Below, one piece after another: positions 16,601 to 24,719 of a DNA stretch of 64,000 bases (its first letter is position 1; each line of letters opens with the position of its first letter). The notes under the pieces are model-generated. The model ran no database searches. It worked only from the letters and a program-made list of their open reading frames with translations, and was not told the DNA's origin. The stretch is taken from assembly GCF_007744075.1 (NCBI RefSeq), contig NZ_CP036266.1:1977655-2041654 (forward strand), written 5' to 3'. The position numbers and the translations under genes were made by a program. This DNA comes from Gimesia chilikensis (GTDB lineage: Bacteria > Planctomycetota > Planctomycetia > Planctomycetales > Planctomycetaceae).

Positions 16601-17088
16601 GGCTGCTGGAGCGACTGGCATCAAAATACCCGCGCCAGTCTAATCTAAACTCGGCGATTACCAGAGAAGAATCAGGCCCTCCCGCTGAGCCATCAGGCAG
16701 GAAATCGGAACAAACTCTAGCTGATTCCGCAGGTATCGTTTCAACTCAGCCTGTAATGGATATGAAGGCTGCGCTGGACCGTGTGGGGAATGATCCCGAT
16801 CTACTCAACTCGATGGTCGGATATTTTTTTGAGGATGCACCTGGCTTGGTTCAAGTGATTTCTAAGCAGAATCAATCAGGAGATGCTGATGAAGTCGCGC
16901 GTGCAGCACATAGTCTCAAAGGGCTCTGCGCCAACTTCAACGCAGATGCGGCAGTAGGGGCTGCGAAGGTGATCGAAGAGATGGGACTGCAAGGAGATTT
17001 GCAGGGGGTTCCCGATGCAATTCCTGCCTTGGAATTGGAAATTGACCGTCTCACCAGCGAATTGACAAAATGGCGATCAGAACTCTGA
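13669..17088 (+). CDS. Cytosolic hybrid sensor histidine kinase (PAS-GAF-PAS-HisKA-HATPase-REC-REC-HPt)
   Basis: An 1139-residue protein with no membrane helices. Domains in order: PAS about 20-138, GAF about 160-312, PAS about 322-436, HisKA with His465 (SHELRTP), HATPase about 565-702 with DTGIGI and GTGLGLA, receiver 1 with Asp778, receiver 2 with Asp915, and HPt with His1081 (AAHSLKG). It can therefore run a full phosphorelay. The first PAS resembles the second PAS of the kinase at 55642 (shared PE-YRLQH and NGHEFPVEL/DGHEFPVEL elements). Its place between the sigma-54 activator and the stress genes suggests it feeds that regulator, but the output is not encoded in the protein itself. Confidence 0.93.
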   Translation: MVPSSPNENIPNSALWASDEQLQKIIDSALDAVITMDMEGLVVDWNRRAEEIFGWSYDEAVGNPLVDLIIPEQYRLQHLDGLRLFKSTGKGRVINQKLELTALRRNGHEFPVELMVTKVDWKEQTIFNAFVRDVSDRKEAEQLIAREKLEAALLQQASFASSTIDALEDALRICVANLGEISGWPVGHAFLMNQNGTRLVSSRIWHFSNRDNFRALDEASQQLSISRGEDLPGQVWQRGEPVWITDIEHDQSLQSPRDFSSLGVRSAFGFPVKLDGEVIAVVEFFNTRLTTPDLNLLALARGVGNLIRHVIERVQWQEERTRLAAIVESSGDAIIGKAPDGTITSWNKGAEEIYGWMADEVIGETVSVLLPPGMAREESEILEAMKTGRRLDQFQTRRVRKDGSIIDVSISVSPIRGMDNQIVGTSTIERDITARRRREEELSKARDEAEQATRTQSEFLANVSHELRTPMNAILGMLELTLQEDLTPLKRDYLQTAKDSADSLLLLVNDILDFSRLEAGRFELEPVAFNLRELIDEAIKTLSLRACEKGLEVICRIDRRVPARVIGDPVRLRQILTNLAGNAIKFTEQGEVVVDVKFIEESVYSPADGRSAIEPIIGKHTEKQVLLEFSVSDTGIGIAPEDQERIFAPFAQADASTTRHYSGTGLGLAICHELISLMKGQMKLKSDLGKGSRFSFQVVFPVADPEEIEFPGEKSRVSELKDLPVLVVDDNQTNRLILEEMLSNWSMSPTPVESAKEALQHLNSIQETETEYPLVIVDALMPETDGFMLLEKAREEGLLDTATILMLSSADHQIFGERCQGLDISAFLEKPISQSDLLDAIMTALKGPQLERNGVVQISETKQSLRILVAEDTPANQKVITAILKKRGHQCVIANNGREAVEWVRNDTFDVVLMDVQMPTMDGLQATRMIREYEEDADEHIPIIAMTAYAMRGDRDKCISAGMDNYISKPIDAPKLIRLLERLASKYPRQSNLNSAITREESGPPAEPSGRKSEQTLADSAGIVSTQPVMDMKAALDRVGNDPDLLNSMVGYFFEDAPGLVQVISKQNQSGDADEVARAAHSLKGLCANFNADAAVGAAKVIEEMGLQGDLQGVPDAIPALELEIDRLTSELTKWRSEL

Positions 17089-17143
17089 TCTCACTTGTCA
17101 GATTATCGGGTTAACTCTCATGCTCCCTCATTGATCGCTGAGC

Positions 17144-17159
17144 TGGCATTCTGTTCGCT
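17144..17159 (+). promoter_or_regulatory. Weak sigma-54-like site (distal) upstream of the Pmp3 gene
   Basis: TGGCATTCTGTTCGCT has GG-N10-GC spacing and a good -24 half, but the -12 half reads TTCGC rather than TTGC. It lies 150 bases before the ATG. Confidence 0.25.
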
Positions 17160-17232
17160 GATCGTCCACGCTGAGCCCCACCATTTGTCGTAACTCCATG
17201 TTACGCCCCGGTTAGAGACCTCTTGATCTGTT

Positions 17233-17249
17233 TTGGTATGAGAAGTGCA
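17233..17249 (+). promoter_or_regulatory. Candidate sigma-54 promoter of the Pmp3 gene
   Basis: TTGGTATGAGAAGTGCA has GG at 17235-17236 and GC at 17247-17248 (10-base spacing), and lies 60 bases before the ATG at 17309, the same distance as in the first operon. The -24 half lacks the usual C after GG, so it is weaker than the sites at 1029 and 12683. Confidence 0.4.
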
Positions 17250-17308
17250 TATTAGATACTGAAAAAGATCACCTGATTTTCAGGCCCCATTCAGAAAGGA
17301 TCAATTCA

Positions 17309-17515
17309 ATGTCTACTAATGTCGAACACCAGGTTGCACCAAATCAATCAGTCGTCGCGGATGTTCTCCGGATTATTCTCGCAGTTCTTCTGCCACCGGT
17401 CGGTGTATTATTGCAAGTCGGGTTGGGAATGCATTTTTGGTTGAATATCGTTCTCACATTATGTGGTTACATCCCCGGGCTCGTGCATGCAATCTGGGTT
17501 ATCGCCCGTAAATAA
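17309..17515 (+). CDS. Pmp3/YqaE family (UPF0057) small membrane protein
   Basis: A 68-residue protein of the PMP3/YqaE family: two membrane helices with the signature LLPPVGVLLQVGLG...FWLNIVLTLCGYIPGLVHAIWVI. The N-terminal 18 residues are polar. The family is induced by salt, cold or stationary phase in plants, yeast and bacteria and is linked to membrane potential or ion homeostasis; the mechanism is unsettled. AAAGGATC precedes the ATG. It lies 50 bases before the TrkA-C membrane protein, probably in one transcript, which fits an ion or osmotic stress role. Confidence 0.92.
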   Translation: MSTNVEHQVAPNQSVVADVLRIILAVLLPPVGVLLQVGLGMHFWLNIVLTLCGYIPGLVHAIWVIARK

Positions 17516-17565
17516 GTTCCCATACTCAATCAGCTGCTTCATTTTCGCTTATTAGATGAGGAATT

Positions 17566-18324
17566 ATGTTTGCCATTGTTTCACTGATCGTAATCGTGGT
17601 GGTTTCAATCATCGTTGTCAGAGTGGCAACGGTTGCGTTATCACTGACCGGGCTCTCAAACCAGTTGGCGCGCTTCCAGGCCAGATCTGCATTTACCAGT
17701 ACCGGATTTACGACCAGTGAAACTGAAAAAGTAATGCGACACCCGGTTCGCCGAAAAATCATTATGACGTTAATGATTTTGGGAAACGCGGGAATCGTTA
17801 CAGCAATTTCTTCTTTGATTGTCTCCTTCGTCGGTGCTGAATCCAGCGGTGGACTATGGCTTCGAATCGCCTTGCTCGCTGTCGGTCTCTCGGCACTTTG
17901 GGTACTGTCTTATAGCGACTGGGTTGACCACCGTATGTCTGAATTTATTCAACGCGCGCTACAGCGATGGACTGATCTGGAAATTCGAGACTACGCCGGT
18001 CTGTTACACCTGACCGGGGAATACATCGTCGTGGAACTGAATGTGAACGCGAGCGACTGGCTGGCCGAGTCGAGTTTAAACGAGTTGAAGCTTAATGATG
18101 AAGGTGTTCTTGTTCTCGGGATTGAAAAAGAGGATGCGTCATATATAGGTGCACCGCGCGGCGATACGCAACTGGAAGTAAACGATCAGGTGTTGTTGTA
18201 TGGCAAGGCAAGCGTCTTGAAAAACCTGGATGAGCGTCGGCGCGGTGCTGCCGGGAACTGGGAACACCATAAAGCCGTGGATGACCAGAAACGTTCTGAG
18301 GAACAGGAAGCTGTTGTCTCATAA
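17566..18324 (+). CDS. Membrane protein with TrkA-C (RCK-C) ligand-binding domain
   Basis: A 252-residue protein. It has an N-terminal membrane helix (residues about 3-25), a conserved linker ARSAFTSTGFTTSETE, then helices near 66-87 and 98-115. The C-terminal domain at about residues 150-225 has the TrkA-C pattern (IVVELNVNASDWLAESSLNEL...GVLVLGI...GDTQLEVNDQVLLYG). TrkA-C domains bind small ligands and gate K+ or anion transporters; here the pore part is too small for a classical Trk or Kch channel, so it may be a regulatory or accessory ion protein. The C-terminus is highly charged. Confidence 0.8.
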   Translation: MFAIVSLIVIVVVSIIVVRVATVALSLTGLSNQLARFQARSAFTSTGFTTSETEKVMRHPVRRKIIMTLMILGNAGIVTAISSLIVSFVGAESSGGLWLRIALLAVGLSALWVLSYSDWVDHRMSEFIQRALQRWTDLEIRDYAGLLHLTGEYIVVELNVNASDWLAESSLNELKLNDEGVLVLGIEKEDASYIGAPRGDTQLEVNDQVLLYGKASVLKNLDERRRGAAGNWEHHKAVDDQKRSEEQEAVVS

Positions 18325-18358
18325 TCCTTCAATTATTGTTTAGCAGTAATGCTATGGT

Positions 18359-21124
18359 TTATTGATCAGCCTGGTAAATAGAAAGCAGGCCTGATTGATG
18401 TAGAAGTGCAAACTCCTGATTGTGATTTCCTGGGATAACGGCAATGGGATCTGTATTTTTGAGAGTTAGATCGTTAATGAGTTGCAATTGTCTTTGCTGA
18501 GTCTGATAGATCTCCAGAGCATTACTGCCTGCAACGATCAGGTTTCCATTTCGTTGAAAAGCAGTACAGGGATTATCCAGTCCTTCTCCGAAGTTGAATG
18601 TCGTATCTGAGCCAAATCCGTCCCAGATTACGGTTCCTCCCTGGTCAAATACCAGCGCGATTCGAATTTGAGTATTCGGATAAGACGCGGTCATCGAGCG
18701 AATTCGTCGATGAAAATTATCAAATTCTGCCCCCTGAGGATCAACAATTCCCAGATATGGGCCTACCCCGATAAACAGCTTGTTTCGTCTTTCAAGACAG
18801 GGGATCGGAAACTGAATCGCTCCTTCCTCAAGCTCGAGATCCCGGGGAAGCGGAATTGAATGACTGGAGATCAGATGATTTTCCCTATTATAGGTACTCG
18901 TCAGCAGGAGATCTCTTTGAATGGCCAGGTTCCAGGAGATTCCATCTAGTGAACCTGCAGTTGCCCCCAGAATAATATGCGGCAATCCGTTGAAATCACC
19001 CGCAGTCAATCTGCAGGGAAAGTGGTCCGACTCAGACAAAACCTGGGATTGAAACTGATCGCGGGCTGTGAGGACTCTTACATAAAGTTGATGTTCCGGT
19101 GAAGTGGTTTTAGGAATCAAGAGGATGGGGAAATCGTGAGTTTCACCTGGATTCAGTGACCAACTCAGGCGGGAGGGGACGTGAGAACCGTCCCACAAGC
19201 AGCGTTCCAGAACCAGTTGAGAGGTCTGAGGATTTACTCCTGCAGCGTAGATTGTTTCACCAATGGTAATTGCAGTCTGCCATTCAACGTCACTGGAAAG
19301 TTCAATCGTTCTAATCAGCTGGACTGATTTCCCAGGGCTTTTACGTTTAACAGGTTTACGCGCGGTATTTTTCTGTTGAAGATACCGTCCGGTATCTCGC
19401 TGCAAGAGTTTGTCTGAGGGAACCAGTTTACCGAGTTCCGTAACCAGAGCCTTTCGTTGAGTCAGGTCCGCATGATTCAGGCTTCGTGAGATCAGGATTC
19501 TCGCTTTTTCTTCAGCATGTCCAGTCACAACTCGATCAGGATACGTGGAACGCGTTTGCGCCAGAAATTCAATCAGAGGGAGTCGACCACTGAGGGGCAG
19601 ATTGGTTTCCGATAGTTCATTGATTTTCTCTTGAGCCTCCTGATGTAAGCCATGTCTGGAATAAATTTCAAATAAATGATCGAGGCAGAGTCTGGCCTGC
19701 GATGAATGGGGCCAGCCCGATTCCAGTTCTGCGATTGCCTCATCAGTGGCTTTGATTTTATCTTCTAAAATACGAGCAGCCTGAGTCGGGAGTTGCTGCT
19801 GATGCAGTTGATTTGCTGCCCGGCGGTATGCTTCGATCGCTTTCTCTTCCTGGTCTAATTTTCGATGCAAATCGCCTACGGTTTCAAATTCTTTAAGTTC
19901 TTCATACTCGGTGATTGCTTCAGCCCAGAGACCACCTTCAACGAGGCATTCGGCAGCAGAGCGAGGTTGGTTAAGCTTGTCTTTGTAAAGAACGGCAGCC
20001 TCGCGCCACTGGCGACCAGATTTGAGTGTTTGTGCGGCAGCACTATAATCCCCCAGCAAGTGGGCATAGATGTAAGCTGCCCGTCTATAACGTCCAAGTT
20101 GGACTTCCCGGGTTGCTAATTCCCGATAGCGGTTCATTAATTCCAGTTGAGTTTCATAAGGAATATCCCAGAAATCAGCGGCTCCTCCCGATCCCATACT
20201 GGTGAAATCAACATTCATGTCACGCCTGGAGAGGGTGTCTCCGGGCGGGGCAACACCCCGGTGACCGGGATCGCCGCCCATAGGTAGTGCATATTTAAGA
20301 CCTTCATCCGGATTGTTACCCAGCAGATTGAGCAGGCGTTTAATTTCTCTATTGCGTTTAGACTGATCCGGCCTGAACGCAGAAAACAGCTGTTTTCCAG
20401 CCCAGTTTTCCAGATGATTAATCCAGTTAGGGGCACCATGATTGCGGGTAGGTACCTTGCTCGTAAATGAAAGGATCGCCTTGGCAAACAGAGCATGCGG
20501 AAGCTTGAGTGGATTCGGAAGATTGTTGAATACAGATTCATCTGGATTTTTAGGGAGCTTCTTCAGGGAATCCTGGTCCGAACCAATCTCTTTTTCTTCC
20601 TCTTCAAATAACGTATCCAGACTAGGAAACTGAATCAGGGAGATCGTATGCAGCTGTGATGAGATTGCTATTCCAGGAACTGCATAATCCCAGTTGGAAT
20701 CCCGTGAAATAGAGGGCTGAAAAAAATCCGCAACCGATAATTCATCCTGCTGCTCACAAGCGACGAGACCCGCTGCCGGATGCCAGATCCAGGTATAAGG
20801 GGAGCGCAGCAGGGTTTCCAGTTCCTGTAGCGAAACTGCTGGTCGAAGCGAAGCTTCAACCGGTAGATAAAGACGTGAAGCGATCTGCCCATAGGGTACT
20901 CCCTGTCGCGACCGAACCTGCTGATCCGAAACGGCCAGTAGACCACATGGCCTCCGGCTCTGATTTGACTCAGGAATCAAATACAGCTTGAGCGACATCT
21001 GGGCGACTTCCCATTGGCTGATCTCATCGATCCATACTTCGGGACGGTTACCCGGCAGAAACCAGGCTGTCGTGTCTCTAACAGGTTTTGGATGATATTG
21101 TAACTGGACGGTAGCCGTGTTCAT
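18359..21124 (-). CDS. bpX6-like / TPR / beta-propeller component of a MoxR-vWA ternary system
   Basis: A 921-residue protein. Residues 1-170 resemble the bpX6-type domain found with MoxR-vWA systems (including WIWHPAAGLVACEQQD). A linker with a conserved GHRGVAPPGD segment follows near residue 290, then helical TPR-like repeats at about 325-475 (YRRAAYIYAHLLGDYSAAAQTL, WREAAVLYKDKL, KAIEAYRRAANQL). The C-terminal 320 residues are beta-rich blade-like repeats consistent with a propeller. The ATG overlaps the stop of the preceding gene (ATGA at 21124-21121). Assignment to bpX6 is from memory of the family pattern; function is inferred as substrate recognition or scaffolding. Confidence 0.65.
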   Translation of the reverse strand: MNTATVQLQYHPKPVRDTTAWFLPGNRPEVWIDEISQWEVAQMSLKLYLIPESNQSRRPCGLLAVSDQQVRSRQGVPYGQIASRLYLPVEASLRPAVSLQELETLLRSPYTWIWHPAAGLVACEQQDELSVADFFQPSISRDSNWDYAVPGIAISSQLHTISLIQFPSLDTLFEEEEKEIGSDQDSLKKLPKNPDESVFNNLPNPLKLPHALFAKAILSFTSKVPTRNHGAPNWINHLENWAGKQLFSAFRPDQSKRNREIKRLLNLLGNNPDEGLKYALPMGGDPGHRGVAPPGDTLSRRDMNVDFTSMGSGGAADFWDIPYETQLELMNRYRELATREVQLGRYRRAAYIYAHLLGDYSAAAQTLKSGRQWREAAVLYKDKLNQPRSAAECLVEGGLWAEAITEYEELKEFETVGDLHRKLDQEEKAIEAYRRAANQLHQQQLPTQAARILEDKIKATDEAIAELESGWPHSSQARLCLDHLFEIYSRHGLHQEAQEKINELSETNLPLSGRLPLIEFLAQTRSTYPDRVVTGHAEEKARILISRSLNHADLTQRKALVTELGKLVPSDKLLQRDTGRYLQQKNTARKPVKRKSPGKSVQLIRTIELSSDVEWQTAITIGETIYAAGVNPQTSQLVLERCLWDGSHVPSRLSWSLNPGETHDFPILLIPKTTSPEHQLYVRVLTARDQFQSQVLSESDHFPCRLTAGDFNGLPHIILGATAGSLDGISWNLAIQRDLLLTSTYNRENHLISSHSIPLPRDLELEEGAIQFPIPCLERRNKLFIGVGPYLGIVDPQGAEFDNFHRRIRSMTASYPNTQIRIALVFDQGGTVIWDGFGSDTTFNFGEGLDNPCTAFQRNGNLIVAGSNALEIYQTQQRQLQLINDLTLKNTDPIAVIPGNHNQEFALLHQSGLLSIYQADQ

Positions 21125-23919
21125 GTCAGGTGCTCCCCGAATTTCTTGATCGCTGCATCAAAGATCGGTTGGGGACTGCTACATTCGTTTTCACTACAGA
21201 AATATGCATCGCCCCAGAAACGTCCATCATTGCACCAGCCTGATGTTCTACCCTCTACCAGGCAGAGAGAAACTTCAGGAATATTGATGTCTGCACTTTT
21301 AAGATGCAGCATGCCTCGAGAATCCAGGAAAGCCTGTGAACCATCATCCCAGGTAGCGACAGATAAATGACATCCCAGATCCCGGTTATGTTTGACCTGT
21401 TTAAAAGTTTTCAGTCGTCGTTGATCACTGGATGAGATTCGGGAACCCTGCAGCATGATATACTTTAAGTCCGGTTGATACGAAATCCGTAATGTTGACT
21501 GTTTTGTCGTTTTCAAAACCAGCTCACCTGATTCTGTCACCAGGATTCCCATAAACTTTTTGCGGATGTTTCGGCCGGAATTTTTCCAGTGCGCCGGCTG
21601 ATCTATCCATTTCTGAATGTCTGGCCGCGCAGGTTTCAATTCGGCCTGCATGCTATATAGATTAAGGACACATCTGTCCCAGCTGAAAGTATTGTCCAGT
21701 TTGATCGCAACAATCTGCCCATCGGTGGAAATATCCTCGCTTGAGATTGATTCGACTTTGACAGAATCCATGACCGGAATGGTTTTCAGTTCTTCACGGG
21801 CGGGAAAATAGATTTTACCTCCCTTCCACAGGATACAGACTGGTCCAATATCAGGGTCACGTTCAAAAATGGTGACCACATCGCTGGGATTGACTGTTCC
21901 GAGGTTGAATTCGGTCATCACGGGCTGTCCCCGAGATATATCAAAGGAGAGCGCGAGCCACTGGCTCCGATCAATTGTGCGGAAAAAACGATCGCAGGCC
22001 AGAATCAAATCTGAAGAATAATGCGAGGAACCGACGCGTTCGCCTGTAGCAGGATCAATGGCGATAATGGTATTGAACGTTTCATTGACCAGAAACAGGA
22101 AGCCGTGATGGGCGCAGATCGCGGTGAATTCCATCTGCTTCAGTTCAATGGGAGTATGTGTGACGCTTTTCTGTTCCAAGTCTATGTGTACCAGTTGAAG
22201 TTCTGAATTCTGAAGATCACCTGTGAGCAGCGAAATTCTTCCCTGATCAGGAATCCCTGTTTTCCAGCAGATATTCCTGCCATTTAACTGGGGGATTCCA
22301 AATGCCAGCAACTGGGCTCCCGTATGTGATTTGGGCCAGTACAACAGAAGACCGGAATCTGTAACACCAATTTGTCCATAGCCGGGAACCCACCAGGTGA
22401 CCTGTTTGTTCTGCTGGAATGAGTACGCGAGATTCAATGGAAAAGGATGAGTGGCAAAGATGGCCGGTAAACCTTCAAAACCCTCCTGTCTTACGAGGGG
22501 GGCAATCGATGTAGAAGCCGTGTCAAACAGGCTTTCAAGATCGAGTTCCAGATCACATATGATTTTATTACCCCGTAAGCTTTTCTCGATCAACTGGAAG
22601 TGACCATCCCGTTTAACAGTGGCGATGTGCAGAATATCGAGTTCTACAGTTCGTAGCGCAGTCTGAAATTCCGGGTCATGCCAGACGTCCTCAGTGATTA
22701 ATAGCACCGGTTCCGGATCGGATTCTAGTTCTTCGAGTTGCTTAAGAAAATCAGGTAAAGCGAACGCCGGATGCAGATGACTATCCAGGGCTTGCAGGAG
22801 CTCTTCAAGACCTTCGCGAGATGCCAGATCTACAGTTTCGAGTCGTTTCTGAAATGCCCGGAACGCTCTGAATTCAGTCTGTTGATCGGTAGAAGCAGCC
22901 AGGGCCATCGCGACTGCAGCCAGATAGACACGCGGAATGCCCCAGGTACGAATTCCGCAGTCGATGAGTAAAGTCCTGCACCGTTGCGGTGGATGTGGCG
23001 ATGCTTCCCTGCGCAGATAGAGGGCTTCATTCACTGCGATCCGCACAGTTAAAGTTAAGTCATCATTGGCGAGTTCGCTGAGCAGTAAGCGATCAAGGGG
23101 CCCACGATTGCAGATATCAGAAACACCACCATGTGCCAGGTCTTCCGGCTCTGCAACTGGCCGAGGAATGGAGACTGCCGCTAATAGGTTCTGAGCCAGC
23201 CTGGCCAGGCCACTGTGTTCCCGATCTTCTTTCAATTCAGCGATGAGTTGTCGGACCTGATCCGCAAAGGGGATGTCCAGTGCATCCGGGAGAGGCAATT
23301 CATCCAGCCCGGTTGTCTCGCGCAGCCTTAATTTTTCCGTATCAAGCTGTGCCAGTCCGTTGAGGAAATGACTGACTTCCTTGAGCGTCAATCGCTGGGA
23401 GAGTTTGCCTTGAATACTCTCCAATATCGGGTCAAAGATGACCTCTTCCAGTCCTGAGGAGACTTCGTCGACGATGGCTCGTGCCAGTTCGGGAGACGTC
23501 CTTTGGCTTGAGAAATCAAAAACGCATTCAGCAATCAGTGCTTTACCCTGTGGCCGGGAACGCAGTTCACCAGGCAATTCCTGAACTTTTTTCAGACCTG
23601 ATTCCAGGATTCCCTGTGTGGATGAGAGCGCTTCTGTTCTGGAAACGACAGGGGAAAGCGAGGCGAAATCTTTGACCTGTGCTTCAAGCCGTTCCAGGTC
23701 ATGAATCGGATCTCGCATCCCCGCCAACAGAATTAATAACAGGTCGAATGGAGGTAGCCCCTGCGGAGCAAGGTGCGAAAGAATTTCCTCCAGTTCCTGT
23801 CGAAACAGGATTGTACTTCCATCCTGCCAGGCAATCACTTCTCCTGCATCAGTCCACTTCCAGAATGCGTCCCGGGAAGGGATCAGGTATTTGCGAATAT
23901 CTTTACTGAAGTCACTCAT
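21121..23919 (-). CDS. vWA-beta-propeller fusion protein of the MoxR ternary system
   Basis: A 932-residue protein from ATG 23919; GTG 23937, directly after the upstream stop, is an alternative. Residues 1-250 are helical and charged. A vWA-like core spans about 314-490, opening with LLIDCGIRTWGIPRVYLAAVAMAL: the MIDAS motif DxSxS is degenerate (Asp320-Cys-Gly-Ile-Arg). The remaining 430 residues are beta-propeller-like, with repeated short strands and blade ends such as GYGQIGVTDSGLLLYW and DDGSQAFLDSRGMLHL. In ternary systems the MoxR ATPase remodels or loads the vWA protein and the propeller provides specificity. Tight packing in this operon supports that reading. Confidence 0.75.
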   Translation of the reverse strand: MSDFSKDIRKYLIPSRDAFWKWTDAGEVIAWQDGSTILFRQELEEILSHLAPQGLPPFDLLLILLAGMRDPIHDLERLEAQVKDFASLSPVVSRTEALSSTQGILESGLKKVQELPGELRSRPQGKALIAECVFDFSSQRTSPELARAIVDEVSSGLEEVIFDPILESIQGKLSQRLTLKEVSHFLNGLAQLDTEKLRLRETTGLDELPLPDALDIPFADQVRQLIAELKEDREHSGLARLAQNLLAAVSIPRPVAEPEDLAHGGVSDICNRGPLDRLLLSELANDDLTLTVRIAVNEALYLRREASPHPPQRCRTLLIDCGIRTWGIPRVYLAAVAMALAASTDQQTEFRAFRAFQKRLETVDLASREGLEELLQALDSHLHPAFALPDFLKQLEELESDPEPVLLITEDVWHDPEFQTALRTVELDILHIATVKRDGHFQLIEKSLRGNKIICDLELDLESLFDTASTSIAPLVRQEGFEGLPAIFATHPFPLNLAYSFQQNKQVTWWVPGYGQIGVTDSGLLLYWPKSHTGAQLLAFGIPQLNGRNICWKTGIPDQGRISLLTGDLQNSELQLVHIDLEQKSVTHTPIELKQMEFTAICAHHGFLFLVNETFNTIIAIDPATGERVGSSHYSSDLILACDRFFRTIDRSQWLALSFDISRGQPVMTEFNLGTVNPSDVVTIFERDPDIGPVCILWKGGKIYFPAREELKTIPVMDSVKVESISSEDISTDGQIVAIKLDNTFSWDRCVLNLYSMQAELKPARPDIQKWIDQPAHWKNSGRNIRKKFMGILVTESGELVLKTTKQSTLRISYQPDLKYIMLQGSRISSSDQRRLKTFKQVKHNRDLGCHLSVATWDDGSQAFLDSRGMLHLKSADINIPEVSLCLVEGRTSGWCNDGRFWGDAYFCSENECSSPQPIFDAAIKKFGEHLT

Positions 23920-23937
23920 GAAGATAAGTATTCCCAC

Positions 23938-24678
23938 TCACACTGGATCAGAGGACGAAGTGTTATCGAACCGCTGAAGTGTCAATCTGACAGAGGAGCG
24001 TGTTATTGGAGTGAACTGGTCCGCGCGAATTAACTCGCGTGACTGATCCGCGTGAAGTAAAACAACATCACCCGGATTAAGCTTGAACAGTGACTGCAGA
24101 ACATCTGCATCCACCTGCGGAGACCATACCCAGCCCGCTGCAACAGCGATCCCCTTTTGTTCACAGAAAAAAGATCCTTCAATTGAGGGCAGGGGAGAAC
24201 CCCGAATAATGGTTCTTTGCTGACTGTCGACTGCGTATTGCAATGGTTTCAAACGGATCTGCGAATCGCAATCGATCAGTTTTTTTAAATTGACAAGCGT
24301 TGTCAGCAATACGTTCGCCTTCAGATTCTGTTGACTGCGCACCAGCTCAAACGAGAGACGGTCATCTGTCTTTCCAGCCAGGGCGGGAGCCTGCAGTTGT
24401 ACGGTTAACCATTCCGGAAGTGGCAGCCATTCCGTTTCAGGCAGATAACCCAGGGGGACATGGCGACCGGCGGGAATGAGTTGCGCGTCTTTTTGCAGAT
24501 CAAAAAGTTCACTGTCGGGAATTGATCGCAGTGTTCGTGTGAGATTCTCATCCAGCGTTGAACCACGGAGCCAGATTTCCTGGTCCAGGGCGCTAGCCTG
24601 AATCTGTTTCTCCAGCCGGAGTGAGCTCAGCGATTTCAATTGCTCTGCAGGGAGACGCAGTACCCAATGTGTTGTCAT
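23938..24678 (-). CDS. bpX-type accessory protein of the MoxR-vWA ternary system
   Basis: A 246-residue protein of mixed alpha/beta composition with no membrane helix or known catalytic motif. Conserved-looking pieces are LPETEWLPLPEWL and GWVWSPQVDADVL. Its position between the MoxR gene and the vWA-propeller gene is where small bpX accessory proteins occur in these systems. I cannot assign the bpX number with confidence. It starts 41 bases after the MoxR stop, and its TGA abuts the next gene. Confidence 0.55.
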   Translation of the reverse strand: MTTHWVLRLPAEQLKSLSSLRLEKQIQASALDQEIWLRGSTLDENLTRTLRSIPDSELFDLQKDAQLIPAGRHVPLGYLPETEWLPLPEWLTVQLQAPALAGKTDDRLSFELVRSQQNLKANVLLTTLVNLKKLIDCDSQIRLKPLQYAVDSQQRTIIRGSPLPSIEGSFFCEQKGIAVAAGWVWSPQVDADVLQSLFKLNPGDVVLLHADQSRELIRADQFTPITRSSVRLTLQRFDNTSSSDPV

Positions 24679-24719
24679 TGATCTGTCCGAAATGAACTGA
24701 TTTTGATCGAATCGCCGAC

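Noticed and set aside
17144-17159. Distal sigma-54-like site as the main Pmp3 promoter
   Set aside because: The -12 half (TTCGC) is off consensus and it would give a leader of about 140 nt; the site at 17233 is better placed. Kept only as a weak feature.
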